A stretch of 64,000 nt of DNA, taken from NCBI GenBank assembly GCA_022484695.1, contig JAKVKU010000001.1:62001-126000 (forward strand), in the 5' to 3' direction. Below the pieces are notes generated by a model. It saw only the letters and a list, made by a program, of their open reading frames with translations, was not told the DNA's origin and ran no database searches. The position numbers were made by a program, and so were the translations under genes. Of the stretch, positions 14,788 through 24,539 are shown in pieces (position 1 is the first letter of the stretch; each line of letters opens with the position of its first letter). The DNA comes from Lactobacillus sp. GTDB lineage: Bacteria > Bacillota > Bacilli > Lactobacillales > Lactobacillaceae.

Positions 14788-16074
14788 CTATCGCATTAGA
14801 CTTAACAAATCCTCATAAAACTTCGGATAAGATACGTTCACCGCATCGGCGTTTTGTAACTTAAAGTGATCTTGACTCAGCAAGGCTGCCACCATCAACA
14901 TCATGGCAATCCGATGGTCCCCATGGCTGTCTAAGTTGGTGTCCACCGCGTGCAGTGGTGTGGGGCCGGTGATGATCATGCCGTCAGGCTTTTCTTCAAT
15001 ATTGGCCCCCATTTTTCGCAATTCTTGGGTGATGGTGCTGATCCGGTCGGTTTCTTTGACCCGCAGCTCCTCAGCCCCAGAAATTGTGGTGACCCCCTGG
15101 GCTTGGGTGGCACACAGGGCCACTAACGGTAGTTCGTCAATCACCGCGGGAATGGCTTCTTTGGTGATGGTGACGCCGGTTAATTCGGCGTGCTTTACCC
15201 GCAAGTCGCCAGTGGGTTCAAAGCCTTCAGTCATCTTTTCCACACTGATAGCCCCGTTCATTTGGCCGATGATATTTAAAAAACCAATCCGGGTGGTGTT
15301 CAAGCCTACATTAGGCAACAACACGTCACTGCCGGCCAATAAAGTAGCCGCCGCAATGAAGAAAGCCGCCGAAGAGGGATCCCCGGGTACCGTCAAGGCT
15401 TGGCCGGTGAGCTGTTGCTTAGGCGTCACCGTCAAGGTCAAGCCCTCAGTGGTCAAATCCCCGCCAAAGTAGCGCAACATGCGCTCGGTATGGTCTCGCG
15501 TGGCTAATTTCTCCGTTAAATGACTAACGCCATCGGCTTGCAGGGCCGCAAAAATCAAGGCACTTTTCACCTGAGCACTGGCCACGGGAATGTGATAGTC
15601 TAAAGGTTTTAAACGGGCGTTGGCGGCAACTGCCACCGGCAAATGGCCATCTGTGGCCGTAAACTTGGCCCCCATGCTGGCCAAAGGATCTAACACCCGA
15701 CCCATGGGGCGCTTGCTCAAGGACGCATCCCCGATAAAGTCCATATCAAAGGCCTGGCGACTCAACAATCCCAGCAACAAGCGAGTGGAAGTCCCGGAGT
15801 TGCCCATATCCAAAGGCCCCTTAGGCGGTTTTAACCCGTCCAGCCCCACCCCGTCAATGGTGACGCTATCGGCGGTGGTCTGAATGTTGACCCCTAAGGC
15901 TTTAAAAGCTCCAATGGTGTGCAGACAATCTTCTGAAAAAAGGAAGTGCTTGGCGGTGGTTTGACCCTTAGCCATGGCCCCGAACATGATGGCCCGGTGG
16001 GAAATACTCTTGTCCCCCGGTACCAAACACGTGCCTTGCAGCTGAACCGGGCCGGTTTGTAATGTTTTATCCAT
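14788..16074 (-). CDS. aroA: 5-enolpyruvylshikimate-3-phosphate synthase
   Basis: Sixth step of the shikimate pathway: joins PEP to shikimate 3-phosphate. 428 residues, the standard length. Signature blocks are GDKSISHRAIMFGA near the N-terminus, LDMGNSGTSTRLLLG and ELRVKETDRI. It follows aroC on the minus strand with a 17-bp gap, so the two form an operon. The upstream steps (aroB, aroD, aroE, aroK) are not in the window. Confidence 0.96.
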   Translation of the reverse strand: MDKTLQTGPVQLQGTCLVPGDKSISHRAIMFGAMAKGQTTAKHFLFSEDCLHTIGAFKALGVNIQTTADSVTIDGVGLDGLKPPKGPLDMGNSGTSTRLLLGLLSRQAFDMDFIGDASLSKRPMGRVLDPLASMGAKFTATDGHLPVAVAANARLKPLDYHIPVASAQVKSALIFAALQADGVSHLTEKLATRDHTERMLRYFGGDLTTEGLTLTVTPKQQLTGQALTVPGDPSSAAFFIAAATLLAGSDVLLPNVGLNTTRIGFLNIIGQMNGAISVEKMTEGFEPTGDLRVKHAELTGVTITKEAIPAVIDELPLVALCATQAQGVTTISGAEELRVKETDRISTITQELRKMGANIEEKPDGMIITGPTPLHAVDTNLDSHGDHRIAMMLMVAALLSQDHFKLQNADAVNVSYPKFYEDLLSLMR

Positions 16075-16091
16075 AGTTTATGTGTACACTC

Positions 16092-17267
16092 CTAGTAATG
16101 TTTTAATTCGTCACGGTACGCGGCCAATTGGGTCTTTAACCGACCCATGGCACTGGCGTCAAAGGTCTCTAAAACCGCCTGGGCCAAGGTGATGGCCACC
16201 ATAGCTTCAGCCACCACCGCCGCAGCGGGCACGGCCGTGGTATCGGAGCGTTCCACATTGGCCTTGTAAGGGGCTTTGCTGTGGATGTCCACACTTTGCA
16301 GGGGTTTATAAAGGGTGGGGATGGGTTTCATCACCGCAGAGATCACAACGGGTTGGCCGTTGGTCATCCCCCCTTCAAAGCCACCCAAGTGGTCGGTTTG
16401 CCGGTAAAAGCCTTTATTTTTATCATAAAAAATTTCGTCCATGTCTTCACTACCGGGATGGGCGGCTAGTTCAAAGCCATCCCCAAAGGCCACCCCTTTA
16501 AAGGCGTTGATGGCCACGATAGCTTGGGCCAAGCGGCCGTCTAATTTCCGGTCTGCACTGACATAACTGCCCAATCCTGCCGGCAGCCCCGTGGCGATGA
16601 CTTCCACAATGCCCCCCAGGGTATCCCCAGCTTTTTTGGCGGCATCAATGGCCGTTTTGATTTGGGTCTCCGCAGCGGGATCAAAGGTCCGGACCTCACT
16701 TTTTTCCGTCACCGCCCGCAACGCTGCTAGATCTTCAAAGTCATTTAACTTGTTGGTATCCGCCGCAATCGGGCCTAATTGTTTCACAAAGCCTAAAACA
16801 TCAATGCCCAATTCCCTTAAGAATTGCTTGGCTACACTGCCCACGGCTACCCGCATGGCGGTTTCCCGGGCACTGGAGCGCTCTAAGACATTACGCAGGT
16901 CTTGGTGCTGATATTTCATCCCCCCCACTAAGTCCGCGTGTCCAGGTCTAGGTTTAGTGACTTGGCGCACGGAATTAGCGGCTGTGGCAGCTTCGGTGGG
17001 GGACATGATCCCCTGCCAATGGGCATAATCCTTATTAGGCAGCTGAATGGTGATGGGCGAGCCCAAGGTCAATTGATGGCGCACCCCGGCGGTGATTTCC
17101 ACCTGGTCAGTTTCAATTTTTTGCCGGGCACCGCGGCCGTAACCCTGTTTGCGCCGCAGCATATCTTGATTGATTTGGTCAATATCAAGCTTTAAGTTGG
17201 CGGGCATCCCTGAGATTACGGCCGTTAACATGGGCCCGTGGGATTCCCCGGCAGTTACATACTCCAT
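16092..17267 (-). CDS. aroC: Chorismate synthase
   Basis: Converts EPSP to chorismate using reduced FMN. About 391 residues. AGGAG is 9 nt before the ATG at 17267, so the MEYVTAGESHGP start is preferred over the TTG at 17276, which touches the ribosome binding site. Family motifs GESHGPML, RPGHADLVGG and SARETAMRVAVG are clear. First gene of the aroC-aroA pair. Confidence 0.96.
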   Translation of the reverse strand: MEYVTAGESHGPMLTAVISGMPANLKLDIDQINQDMLRRKQGYGRGARQKIETDQVEITAGVRHQLTLGSPITIQLPNKDYAHWQGIMSPTEAATAANSVRQVTKPRPGHADLVGGMKYQHQDLRNVLERSSARETAMRVAVGSVAKQFLRELGIDVLGFVKQLGPIAADTNKLNDFEDLAALRAVTEKSEVRTFDPAAETQIKTAIDAAKKAGDTLGGIVEVIATGLPAGLGSYVSADRKLDGRLAQAIVAINAFKGVAFGDGFELAAHPGSEDMDEIFYDKNKGFYRQTDHLGGFEGGMTNGQPVVISAVMKPIPTLYKPLQSVDIHSKAPYKANVERSDTTAVPAAAVVAEAMVAITLAQAVLETFDASAMGRLKTQLAAYRDELKHY

Positions 17268-17461
17268 AGTGGTCAACTCCTGAGATCAAATTTTTGCAAT
17301 TCAATTTGCAATACAGATTGGATTCATTGTACCATGAATGAGACCTTTATGAGAATAAGCTAAAAAATCACAAAATTGGTCTAATCTAGTCATGGTTGCC
17401 ATAGCAGTTATTAGAGTATGCTTTAAAAGTAGATGTAAGCCTTATCATTTCACAATATTAT

Positions 17462-17470
17462 TGTTATAAT
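17462..17470 (+). promoter_or_regulatory. Extended -10 promoter of the fructose bisphosphatase gene
   Basis: TGTTATAAT (extended -10 TGnTATAAT) lies 22 bp before the GTG start. The -35 region is weak, as is common with extended -10 promoters. Confidence 0.55.
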
Positions 17471-17492
17471 GTAGCCATCACTGGAAAAGGAT

Positions 17493-19421
17493 GTGTTCAT
17501 CACGCAAGAACTTGAAAGAGAGTTACTTCAGGAGAAGTACCCCACCAGAGAAGCTGTCACCACGGAAATTATCAACCTAGAAGCTATTTTGAATCTTCCA
17601 AAAAGTACGGAAGCTTTCATGAGCGACATTCACGGCGAATTCGCCGCCTTTGATCATATTCTCAGAAATGCCTCTGGGAACATCACCATCAAGATCCAAG
17701 ACCTGTTTAATGGGAAAATGACCCCCAAAACCCAAAAGCAATTTGCTTTTTTGATTTACTACCCCACCGAACGGGTCCGCATCATTAAAAACAGCTTTGA
17801 TGATCCAGATGATTTGAAACAATGGTATCTGGATACTTTCGAAGATTTGCTGGACATGTTGAAATATTGCGCCACCAAATACACCCGCTCTAAAGTCCGC
17901 AAAGCTATGGCCCCTGAGTTCGTTTACATCACCGAGGAGCTACTCTACGGGGACTTTAGCACCGAGGATAAACATAAATATTACGCCCAAATCACCGATG
18001 ATATCATTGGCCTGAAAACCGCCGACCAGTTCATCATCGCCTTATGCCACACCATTCAACGCCTGGTGGTGGACCATTTGCATGTGGTGGGGGACATTTA
18101 CGACCGGGGTCCGGCACCGGATAAAATCATGGATCGCCTGATGCGCCACCATTCTGTGGACCTGCAATGGGGTAACCACGACATTCTTTGGCTGGGGGGC
18201 GCCGCTGGCTCCAGTTTATGCGTGGCCAACTTATTGCGGATCTGTGCTAGGTATAATAATCTATCTATCGTTGAAGATGCTTATGGCATCAACCTGCGCC
18301 ACCTGTCCTTATTGGCCGAGAAATATTACCAGGATAACCCCGGGTTTGCCCCGAAGATCATGCACGAAGATCGCCGGCCCGTGGGTGCTGAACTCACCCA
18401 GCTCACTAAAATTCACCAGGCCATTGCCATCATTCAATTCAAATTGGAGGGGCAAGCCATTGACCGCCGCCCTGAATTCAAGATGAGCCAACGCAAATTG
18501 CTGGACAAACTCAGTGATGACCGCCAGTCCATTACCTTAGATGGTAAAACTTATCCCATCATTAACGGCTGTTTCCAAACCGTTGACCCCAAAGACCCTT
18601 ACACCCTGCTACCGGAGGAACAAGACGTCATCGACCAGTTGACCCAAGCCTTCGTCAATTCTGAAAAGCTCCACAAACATATGGATTTCTTCATGAAAAA
18701 GGGCAGTATGTACTTAGCCTACAACGGCAATCTCTTGATCCACGGCTGCGTGCCGGTGAATCCCAAGGGCGAGATGGAAGGCTTGCGCTTAAATGGCAAG
18801 GTTTATAAGGGTAAGGCTTTGTTTGATCTCCTGGAGCAAAATCTCCGGACGAGTTATTTCAAGTCTAAAAACGGGGATGATTTGTCCACGGACTTATTAT
18901 GGTACCTCTGGACTGGGCCGGAATCGCCATTGTTTGGCAAACGGGCTATGACCACCTTTGAACGTTATTTTATCGAAGACAAAGCCACCCATGTGGAAGT
19001 CACCAATAGTTACTATAAGTTACGCCACGAGGCTTGGTTTATCGAAAATATCCTCAAGGAATTCGGCATCGATGCTAACACGGGCCATGTGATCAATGGT
19101 CACACCCCGGTGAAAAAGGGCCAATCCCCGATTTTAGCCGATGGGAAGATGCTGGTCATCGACGGCGGGTTTGCCAAGGCCTATCAAAAGACCACGGGTA
19201 TCGGCGGTTACACCCTGTTATATAATTCCTACGGGCTGCAACTAGTCACCCTGCAGCCCTTCACCACCCGGGCCAAAGCCATTGAACAACTCAGTGACAT
19301 CGTCTCCACCAAACACGTGGTAGAACAAGAACTCGCCCGCAAAACAGTGGCTGAAACCGATATTGGCACCAAGCTTAAACGCCAAGTCCGCCAGCTGCAA
19401 GAGTTGTTGGAAGATATGTAA
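17493..19421 (+). CDS. fbp: Fructose-1,6-bisphosphatase class III
   Basis: Gluconeogenic enzyme hydrolysing fructose 1,6-bisphosphate. 642 residues, the length of the Firmicutes class III type. It has metallophosphatase motifs MSDIHGEFAAFDHIL, GDIYDRGPAPDKIMDRL, WGNHDILWLGG and GHTPVKKGQSP. The GTG at 17493 follows GGAAAAGG. Monocistronic judged by the promoter upstream and the separate ribosome binding site of the following small gene. In lactobacilli it supports growth on non-sugar carbon such as malate-derived pyruvate; the local context does not add more. Confidence 0.95.
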   Translation: MFITQELERELLQEKYPTREAVTTEIINLEAILNLPKSTEAFMSDIHGEFAAFDHILRNASGNITIKIQDLFNGKMTPKTQKQFAFLIYYPTERVRIIKNSFDDPDDLKQWYLDTFEDLLDMLKYCATKYTRSKVRKAMAPEFVYITEELLYGDFSTEDKHKYYAQITDDIIGLKTADQFIIALCHTIQRLVVDHLHVVGDIYDRGPAPDKIMDRLMRHHSVDLQWGNHDILWLGGAAGSSLCVANLLRICARYNNLSIVEDAYGINLRHLSLLAEKYYQDNPGFAPKIMHEDRRPVGAELTQLTKIHQAIAIIQFKLEGQAIDRRPEFKMSQRKLLDKLSDDRQSITLDGKTYPIINGCFQTVDPKDPYTLLPEEQDVIDQLTQAFVNSEKLHKHMDFFMKKGSMYLAYNGNLLIHGCVPVNPKGEMEGLRLNGKVYKGKALFDLLEQNLRTSYFKSKNGDDLSTDLLWYLWTGPESPLFGKRAMTTFERYFIEDKATHVEVTNSYYKLRHEAWFIENILKEFGIDANTGHVINGHTPVKKGQSPILADGKMLVIDGGFAKAYQKTTGIGGYTLLYNSYGLQLVTLQPFTTRAKAIEQLSDIVSTKHVVEQELARKTVAETDIGTKLKRQVRQLQELLEDM

Positions 19422-19443
19422 TCACCTCGAAGGAGAGGATCAA

Positions 19444-19707
19444 ATGGCTTCTCAAAAAGATACGCGCTTAAGCATTAGAATTAATTCAGCGCTAAAACAA
19501 GCTGGCCAAGCTGTTGCTAAGAATATGGGTCTTGACTTGAGTAGCGCCGTCACGATGTTTATCACCCAAATGGTCAAAGATCAGGGCCTCCCCTTCAAAC
19601 CGACAAGTTTACCAGTTGAGACCCTGCAGGCTTTCAAGGAAGCTGACCATCCAGAAAAGCGGCAACACTATCCAACGCCAACAGCGATGTGGCAAGATAT
19701 CTTATGA
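19444..19707 (+). CDS. RelB/DinJ-family antitoxin without adjacent toxin
   Basis: 87 residues with the N-terminal ribbon-helix-helix typical of RelB/DinJ (DTRLSIRINSALKQAGQAVAKNMGLDLSSAVTMF), which binds DNA and a toxin. GGAGAGG precedes the ATG at 19444. The gene ends in YPTPTAMWQDIL and is followed by a terminator; no RelE/YafQ-type toxin ORF is found on either side. It is 22 bp downstream of fbp and could be co-transcribed. It is an orphan antitoxin, either a remnant or a regulator acting in trans. Confidence 0.8.
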   Translation: MASQKDTRLSIRINSALKQAGQAVAKNMGLDLSSAVTMFITQMVKDQGLPFKPTSLPVETLQAFKEADHPEKRQHYPTPTAMWQDIL

Positions 19708-19713
19708 CACATT

Positions 19714-19745
19714 AAGCAATCATCTTCGGGATGGTTGCTTTTTTG
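19714..19745 (+). terminator. Rho-independent terminator after the orphan antitoxin
   Basis: AAGCAATCATC pairs with GATGGTTGCTT, followed by a run of T. Confidence 0.8.
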
Positions 19746-19838
19746 ATTTCCCATCAATTGCCTACCGCATAATCTAGGGTATTTCTACCTAAAGGTGCTA
19801 TGCTAATAACAAAGTTTGCACTTATGGAGGACTGTCCC

Positions 19839-21215
19839 ATGGCAATTGATCCGTTAGATTTTCATATGAAAATTCGACAGGGCATCGTTTTTTTCGTGGC
19901 CCATGCGATTCAGTTGATTCCTTTGGCCTTGTTTTCGGCTATTGAACCGGCTGATTCCCTTATGTTGGCTTTACCACTGCTGTTATTTTATGCCGGCAGT
20001 AAAACGGGGTTATTGTTGATCAATGGCCTGGGCAAGGTCACCAATGCCTACCGCTTGACCCAACTGGCCTTGCTGGTGGGAACTGGTGCTGCTTTGGGGT
20101 TGGGGTTGACGGCAATCCCCATTATTGATGAAATTGCCGCTTTGATTTTAGGTTTAAGCGCCAGTGTAGTGTTAGTGGCTTTTCAAACGGTATATTATCT
20201 GGAACGCACCGTTTGGCATTGGTTTATTGGCAACGTGGAGCTACTGGGAGGCGCCCTGTATGTGGCGGTCATGGCCGGGTTGATGTGGTTGGTGTCCCGC
20301 TTCAATAGCCGTTGGACATTTTTAGTCTTGGCCTTATTTTTAGGGCTAGCTTTATGGTTACTCCACCGATTTCCTAACTTCATCCATCAAGGCAAGCAAC
20401 CCCTGACCCGGGCCGGCAGTCAATCCTTAAACGACCTGGAACTGTTTATGTGGCTGACTCTATTGGTCTTTAGCCTGCGCTATGTGCGGCAGTTTGCTAC
20501 TCGGGGTGCCTTGTTATTGTTAGGCATCGTCCTTTTGGGCTTCTTTACTTTTTTAGCCCGGATTATTTTACGTCAACGCATTACCATCCGCTTGCCTTGG
20601 TGGCATATCGTGGCGTCTTTTTTAAATGGGATCGTGGGCACTTTTGCCATGTTGTACCTGCTGTTTGCCACGGATCCTAAGGCCAGCTGGTTCATCCCCA
20701 TCAGCTACACGGCCTATGGTTTAGGCTTTTTAGGGGGTCAATTTTTCCGGCGACCGCTGCAAAAATTATTAAAACCCTTATCCGATTTGACCATTCAACT
20801 GCTGGGATTCGTCCTAGGTAGTTGGCTGTTGGTTTTCCCACTGACTTTGCCCTTGGGATTATTCATCATTGGCTTCATCGGCACTGCCAATAGTATTCTG
20901 CTGAGCCATGCCGCCTTTATCGCCCCTGCTGGCGACCTGCAAAATCGCCTGATGGTCAAATATCGCAATGTCAATTTGGGCAGTATTTTAGCACAGTTTC
21001 TCATGTTACTTTTGATTGGCATCGTATCCCTAAAACGCCAAGGGCATTTTCTGACGCTGTTGACCAGGGTCAATCAGGGGCAAACTGCCGGCTTGACCCA
21101 TGGGGTGGTCTTGACCATGGGCTGGCTCATGGCTGTGCTCATTACCTTGGGGGCCATTGCCGTCATGTTGCTGGCTGACAAGGTCAACGAACAGCCTTTG
21201 TATGCCAAAAAGTGA
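19839..21215 (+). CDS. Polytopic membrane protein, tandem paralogue 1
   Basis: About 458 residues with roughly 12 hydrophobic helices and no signal peptide or catalytic motif, so a transporter-like fold is plausible. ATG 19839 follows GGAGG at 8 nt; earlier starts lack a site. Conserved features shared with the next gene are DPLDFxMKIRQGIVF at the N-terminus, LLFYAGxKTGLLLINGLGKV, NxILLxHAAF and a C-terminal EQPLY. The tandem copy indicates recent duplication. I do not recognise the family; a major facilitator-like exporter is possible. Confidence 0.75.
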   Translation: MAIDPLDFHMKIRQGIVFFVAHAIQLIPLALFSAIEPADSLMLALPLLLFYAGSKTGLLLINGLGKVTNAYRLTQLALLVGTGAALGLGLTAIPIIDEIAALILGLSASVVLVAFQTVYYLERTVWHWFIGNVELLGGALYVAVMAGLMWLVSRFNSRWTFLVLALFLGLALWLLHRFPNFIHQGKQPLTRAGSQSLNDLELFMWLTLLVFSLRYVRQFATRGALLLLGIVLLGFFTFLARIILRQRITIRLPWWHIVASFLNGIVGTFAMLYLLFATDPKASWFIPISYTAYGLGFLGGQFFRRPLQKLLKPLSDLTIQLLGFVLGSWLLVFPLTLPLGLFIIGFIGTANSILLSHAAFIAPAGDLQNRLMVKYRNVNLGSILAQFLMLLLIGIVSLKRQGHFLTLLTRVNQGQTAGLTHGVVLTMGWLMAVLITLGAIAVMLLADKVNEQPLYAKK

Positions 21216-21286
21216 CTGTCCTATCTGGTCACTTTTAGCAGTGGGGTTTATACTGCAGCTAAAGTTATCACTTTGGAGGCTTGTTC

Positions 21287-22654
21287 ATGGTTAATGATCC
21301 GTTAGATTTTAAAATGAAAATCAGACAAGGCATCGTTTTTATCGTGGCTAATTCGATGCAATTATTGCCTCTGGCGTTGTTTGCTTATGTGACCCCCACC
21401 AATTCATTACAGTTGGCCTTTCCCCTACTGTTATTTTACGCGGGCAATAAAACCGGGTTGTTATTGATCAATGGCCTGGGCAAAGTCACCGCGGCCTATC
21501 AGTTGACCCAACTTTCTTTAGGGGTGGGGCTGTTGGCGGCCCTTGTGCTGGGGTTGACCAACATCCCCGTTGTGGACGACCTCACAGCTTTGCTATTGGG
21601 ATTGAGTGCCAGTGTGGTCTTGGTGGCCTTTCAGACCGTGTATTATGTGGAGCGTACAACGTGGCATTGGAATATCGGTGCCGTGGAACTGATCAGCGGT
21701 GTTCTTTATGTGGCGTTAGCCGCGGGGTTGATGGTGTTAACCAGCCGCTGGCAGGTGCGCTGGACCTTTTTAGGCTTGGCCCTGTTTCAAGGTTTGGCCC
21801 TGTGGCTTTTACGGCAATTTCCCAACTTTATCCGCCAAGACCAACATCCCCTGACCCGGGCCGGCAGTCGTTCGAATAACGATATTGAACTCTTCGTTTG
21901 GCTGACCCTGTTAGTCTTGGGCCTGCGGGATGTGCGCCAATTTGCCAATCAACTGGCGCTGTTATTTCTGGGCATCGTCTTACTGGGATTCTTCGCCTTT
22001 TTAGCACGAATCCTCTTTAAAAAACAAGTTAAAATCCACTTTCCCTGGTGGCATATTTTAGCCTCGTTTCTAAATGGCGCCACGGAAACCTTTGCCATGT
22101 TGTACATCTTATTTGTGGCCGACCCTGACAATAAATGGGCCATCCCCCTAGGTTATCTCTATTACGCCCTGGGCTTTTTAGCCGGGCAAGTCCTGCGCAA
22201 GCCCCTGCAAAAGTGGTTAAAACCCCTATCCGATTTGATCCTGCAGCTTTTAGGTTTTACGCTGGGCAGCTGGCTGTTGGTGAGTCACTTCACGTTGCCT
22301 CTGGGCTTATTCGTCATTGGCTTTGTGGGGACCGCCAATAGTATTTTGCTAAATCACGCAGCCTTTCAACTCCCCATCGGGGCCCAGCAAAACCGGCTGA
22401 TGGTCAAATACCGCAATGTCTACTTGGGCAGTATTCTCGCCCAGTTTCTCATGTTGTTGACCCTGGGCATCACCGCCCTAGCGTTACAAGGTCATTTCCT
22501 TGCACCCTTGACCACGGCGCATCGACTAGCGACCACCAACAACCAAGGGGCGGTCTTGATCATGGGCTGTGTCGTGGCCTTGATCATCACTTTAGATGCC
22601 CTGGCCGTCTTTTTGGTGGCGCCAAAGGTTGATGAACAGCCGTTGTACAAATAA
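21287..22654 (+). CDS. Polytopic membrane protein, tandem paralogue 2
   Basis: About 455 residues, closely similar along its length to the preceding gene and separated from it by 71 bp. ATG 21287 follows GGAGG at 7 nt. It has the same DPLDFKMKIRQGIVF start, about 12 helices and the VDEQPLYK end. The intergenic region has its own AT-rich leader, so the copies may be separately expressed. Function unknown. Confidence 0.75.
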   Translation: MVNDPLDFKMKIRQGIVFIVANSMQLLPLALFAYVTPTNSLQLAFPLLLFYAGNKTGLLLINGLGKVTAAYQLTQLSLGVGLLAALVLGLTNIPVVDDLTALLLGLSASVVLVAFQTVYYVERTTWHWNIGAVELISGVLYVALAAGLMVLTSRWQVRWTFLGLALFQGLALWLLRQFPNFIRQDQHPLTRAGSRSNNDIELFVWLTLLVLGLRDVRQFANQLALLFLGIVLLGFFAFLARILFKKQVKIHFPWWHILASFLNGATETFAMLYILFVADPDNKWAIPLGYLYYALGFLAGQVLRKPLQKWLKPLSDLILQLLGFTLGSWLLVSHFTLPLGLFVIGFVGTANSILLNHAAFQLPIGAQQNRLMVKYRNVYLGSILAQFLMLLTLGITALALQGHFLAPLTTAHRLATTNNQGAVLIMGCVVALIITLDALAVFLVAPKVDEQPLYK

Positions 22655-22798
22655 CCTTACATTGTTTTGTTAGGCCAGCTAGGTGTTTGATTTGCAATAG
22701 GTACACTGTAATCTGTACATCAAGAAACCCCTAACTTTGGCGTGCTTCCAAATTTAATAATTCCTACCAACTATTAATTTTTCGTTGTGCATAAAAAC

Positions 22799-22969
22799 TT
22801 ATAATTTTTTAACAGCCGCTTTCCAATCTTCAAAACTTTCATATCGCGTCGTCCGACCAGCTTTGACGTCAGCTAATGCTGCTTCAATTGTTGTATCCAG
22901 TGGTTTTAACACACTTGTGATGATTGATACCCGTTTATTTCGGTTAATTAATTTTTTATGATTTTTCAT
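22799..22969 (-). CDS. Small antitoxin-like protein, 56 residues
   Basis: Found by hand on the minus strand. GGGGG lies 9 nt before ATG 22969 (a second ATG is at 22975). The peptide begins MKNHKKLINR and ends YESFEDWKAAVKKL. The basic N-terminal half and the AGRTTRYESFEDWKAA tail resemble the C-terminal toxin-binding segment of small RelB-like antitoxins. No toxin gene is adjacent. The region 22655-22798 downstream holds only fragments. Confidence 0.5.
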   Translation of the reverse strand: MKNHKKLINRNKRVSIITSVLKPLDTTIEAALADVKAGRTTRYESFEDWKAAVKKL

Positions 22970-23082
22970 CGCCATGAACCCCCGCTATTCATTTATGTAA
23001 TACCAGTCAAATCGTCTTTAGAATAAGGCCAACATTTATCATTTGATTGTAACATGACGAAACACATCATTCATGTTATAGT

Positions 23083-23198
23083 GCACATATAAAAGGACGC
23101 CCGGCAAGGCATCCCACATTCAGAGCCGTTTAAGACGGAGACTCTCACTAACTCATAGTAACCGCTAGCTGTCCAGAGCTAAGGCGGTTATTTTTTAC
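23083..23198 (+). ncRNA. Small RNA, type I antitoxin-like (copy 1, orphan)
   Basis: An extended -10 (TGTTATAGT, 23074-23082) is followed by ATAAAAGGACGCCCGG, an internal hairpin GCCGTTTAAGACGG and a terminator (AACCGC...GCGGTT then T6, 23157-23196). The same plan and partly the same sequence occur at 36549 and 37353. No toxin ORF faces it on the opposite strand; a CTGATCAAA stretch at 23207-23215 on the minus strand may be a toxin remnant. Confidence 0.5.
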
Positions 23199-23229
23199 TG
23201 GTTTTTGATCAGCCCAACAATTGCTCTGC

Positions 23230-23266
23230 AAAAAAGAGACAACCCCAAAATAGAGGGCTGTCTCTT
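23230..23266 (-). terminator. Terminator of the purine operon
   Basis: On the minus strand AAGAGACAGCCC pairs with GGGTTGTCTCTT, followed by six T, directly after purD. Confidence 0.85.
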
Positions 23267-23273
23267 GTTGTAT

Positions 23274-24524
23274 TTATAAGGCTTTACTGCCAATATCATG
23301 GCGATAAATAAAAGGTTCAGCGACATTTTCCGTCAAAGCAGGATATAACACCGCTTGACAGGCTTTAATACTGGCCTGGGTGGTGGTCAACATAAAGACC
23401 CGCCCCCCGGCGCTGACCAAGTGGCCGCCGACTTCTTCAACCCCCGCATAGGTCACCTGAATCGCGGCGGGGAGGTTTTGTAGGTCTGGCAAAACAATAC
23501 CTTTGATTGGCTGTTTGGGATACCCGGAAGCGCCAACGACCACGCCCAAGGTGTAATCCCCTTGGCGCCAAGTTACTTCAGGCTGCCGTTTTGCCAACAG
23601 GTCCGTGATCAATGTGTAGAAATCGCTCTGCAAACGGGGCAACAACACCTGGGTCTCCGGATCCCCCAAGCGCATGTTGTATTCGATCACTTTGATCCCC
23701 GCATCAGTCAAAATCAAACCGGCATATAAAATACCCGAAAAAGCCAAGCCATCGGCCACCATCCCCTGAATCGTGGGAATGACGATTTGGTCATAGGCCT
23801 GCTGGCTCAAATCCGCCGGCATCTGGGGCAGCGGACTATAGGCCCCCATGCCGCCAGTGTTGGGCCCCTTATCCCCATCTAACAGGCGCTTGTGGTCTTG
23901 GGACAAAGGCAGGGGCACGATCAAGTCCCCGTTGATGAAGCTCATGCAGGAAAACTCCTGGCCCACCAAATAATCCTCGATCACCACGACCTGTTGGGCA
24001 TCGTGGGCGTACAGCGCCCGCAACACCGACTGGGCCTCAGCGACCGTTTGGGCAATGGTCACGCCCTTGCCCGCCGCCAAGCCATCCACCTTGATGACGA
24101 TGGGCGCTTCTTGTTGGGTCACATAGGCCAAAGCCGGTTGTAACTGGGTAAAAGTTTCAGATTGGGCCGTGGGAATGTGATGGCGTTTCATGAAATCTTT
24201 GGCAAAGGACTTGGAGCCTTCCAGTCGGGCGCTGGCCTGTTTGGGGCCAAATACCGCCAAATTAGCCTGGGTGAAGGCATCCACGATCCCCTTACTCAAA
24301 GGGACTTCGGGCCCCACAAAAGTGAGATCCACTTGTTTGTCCTGGGCAAACTGAATCAAGCTGTCAAAGTCGTTTTCAGAGATCCCCACAATTTGAATAC
24401 CATCCAAAGACATCCCGGGGTTGCCTGGGGCACAATAAACCGTGTCCACTTGCGGACTCTTTTGAAATTGTTGGCTAATGGCGTGTTCCCGGCCGCCAGA
24501 ACCAATTACTAAAACTGTTGCCAT
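23274..24524 (-). CDS. purD: Phosphoribosylamine-glycine ligase
   Basis: Second step of purine synthesis, ATP-dependent joining of glycine to phosphoribosylamine. About 416 residues. ATG 24524 is chosen because GGAGG lies 5 nt upstream; this gives the usual start MATVLVIGSGGREHAI. Further motifs are FGPKQASARLEGSK, KVDGLAAGKGV, GPNTGGMGAYSP and EYNMRLGDPETQ of the ATP-grasp fold. Last gene of the pur operon. Confidence 0.96.
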   Translation of the reverse strand: MATVLVIGSGGREHAISQQFQKSPQVDTVYCAPGNPGMSLDGIQIVGISENDFDSLIQFAQDKQVDLTFVGPEVPLSKGIVDAFTQANLAVFGPKQASARLEGSKSFAKDFMKRHHIPTAQSETFTQLQPALAYVTQQEAPIVIKVDGLAAGKGVTIAQTVAEAQSVLRALYAHDAQQVVVIEDYLVGQEFSCMSFINGDLIVPLPLSQDHKRLLDGDKGPNTGGMGAYSPLPQMPADLSQQAYDQIVIPTIQGMVADGLAFSGILYAGLILTDAGIKVIEYNMRLGDPETQVLLPRLQSDFYTLITDLLAKRQPEVTWRQGDYTLGVVVGASGYPKQPIKGIVLPDLQNLPAAIQVTYAGVEEVGGHLVSAGGRVFMLTTTQASIKACQAVLYPALTENVAEPFIYRHDIGSKAL

Positions 24525-24539
24525 AATATCCTCCACAAA

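Noticed and set aside
14903-15472. 189-residue plus-strand ORF across aroA
   Set aside because: Antisense shadow of a clearly identified enzyme gene, with no ribosome binding site.
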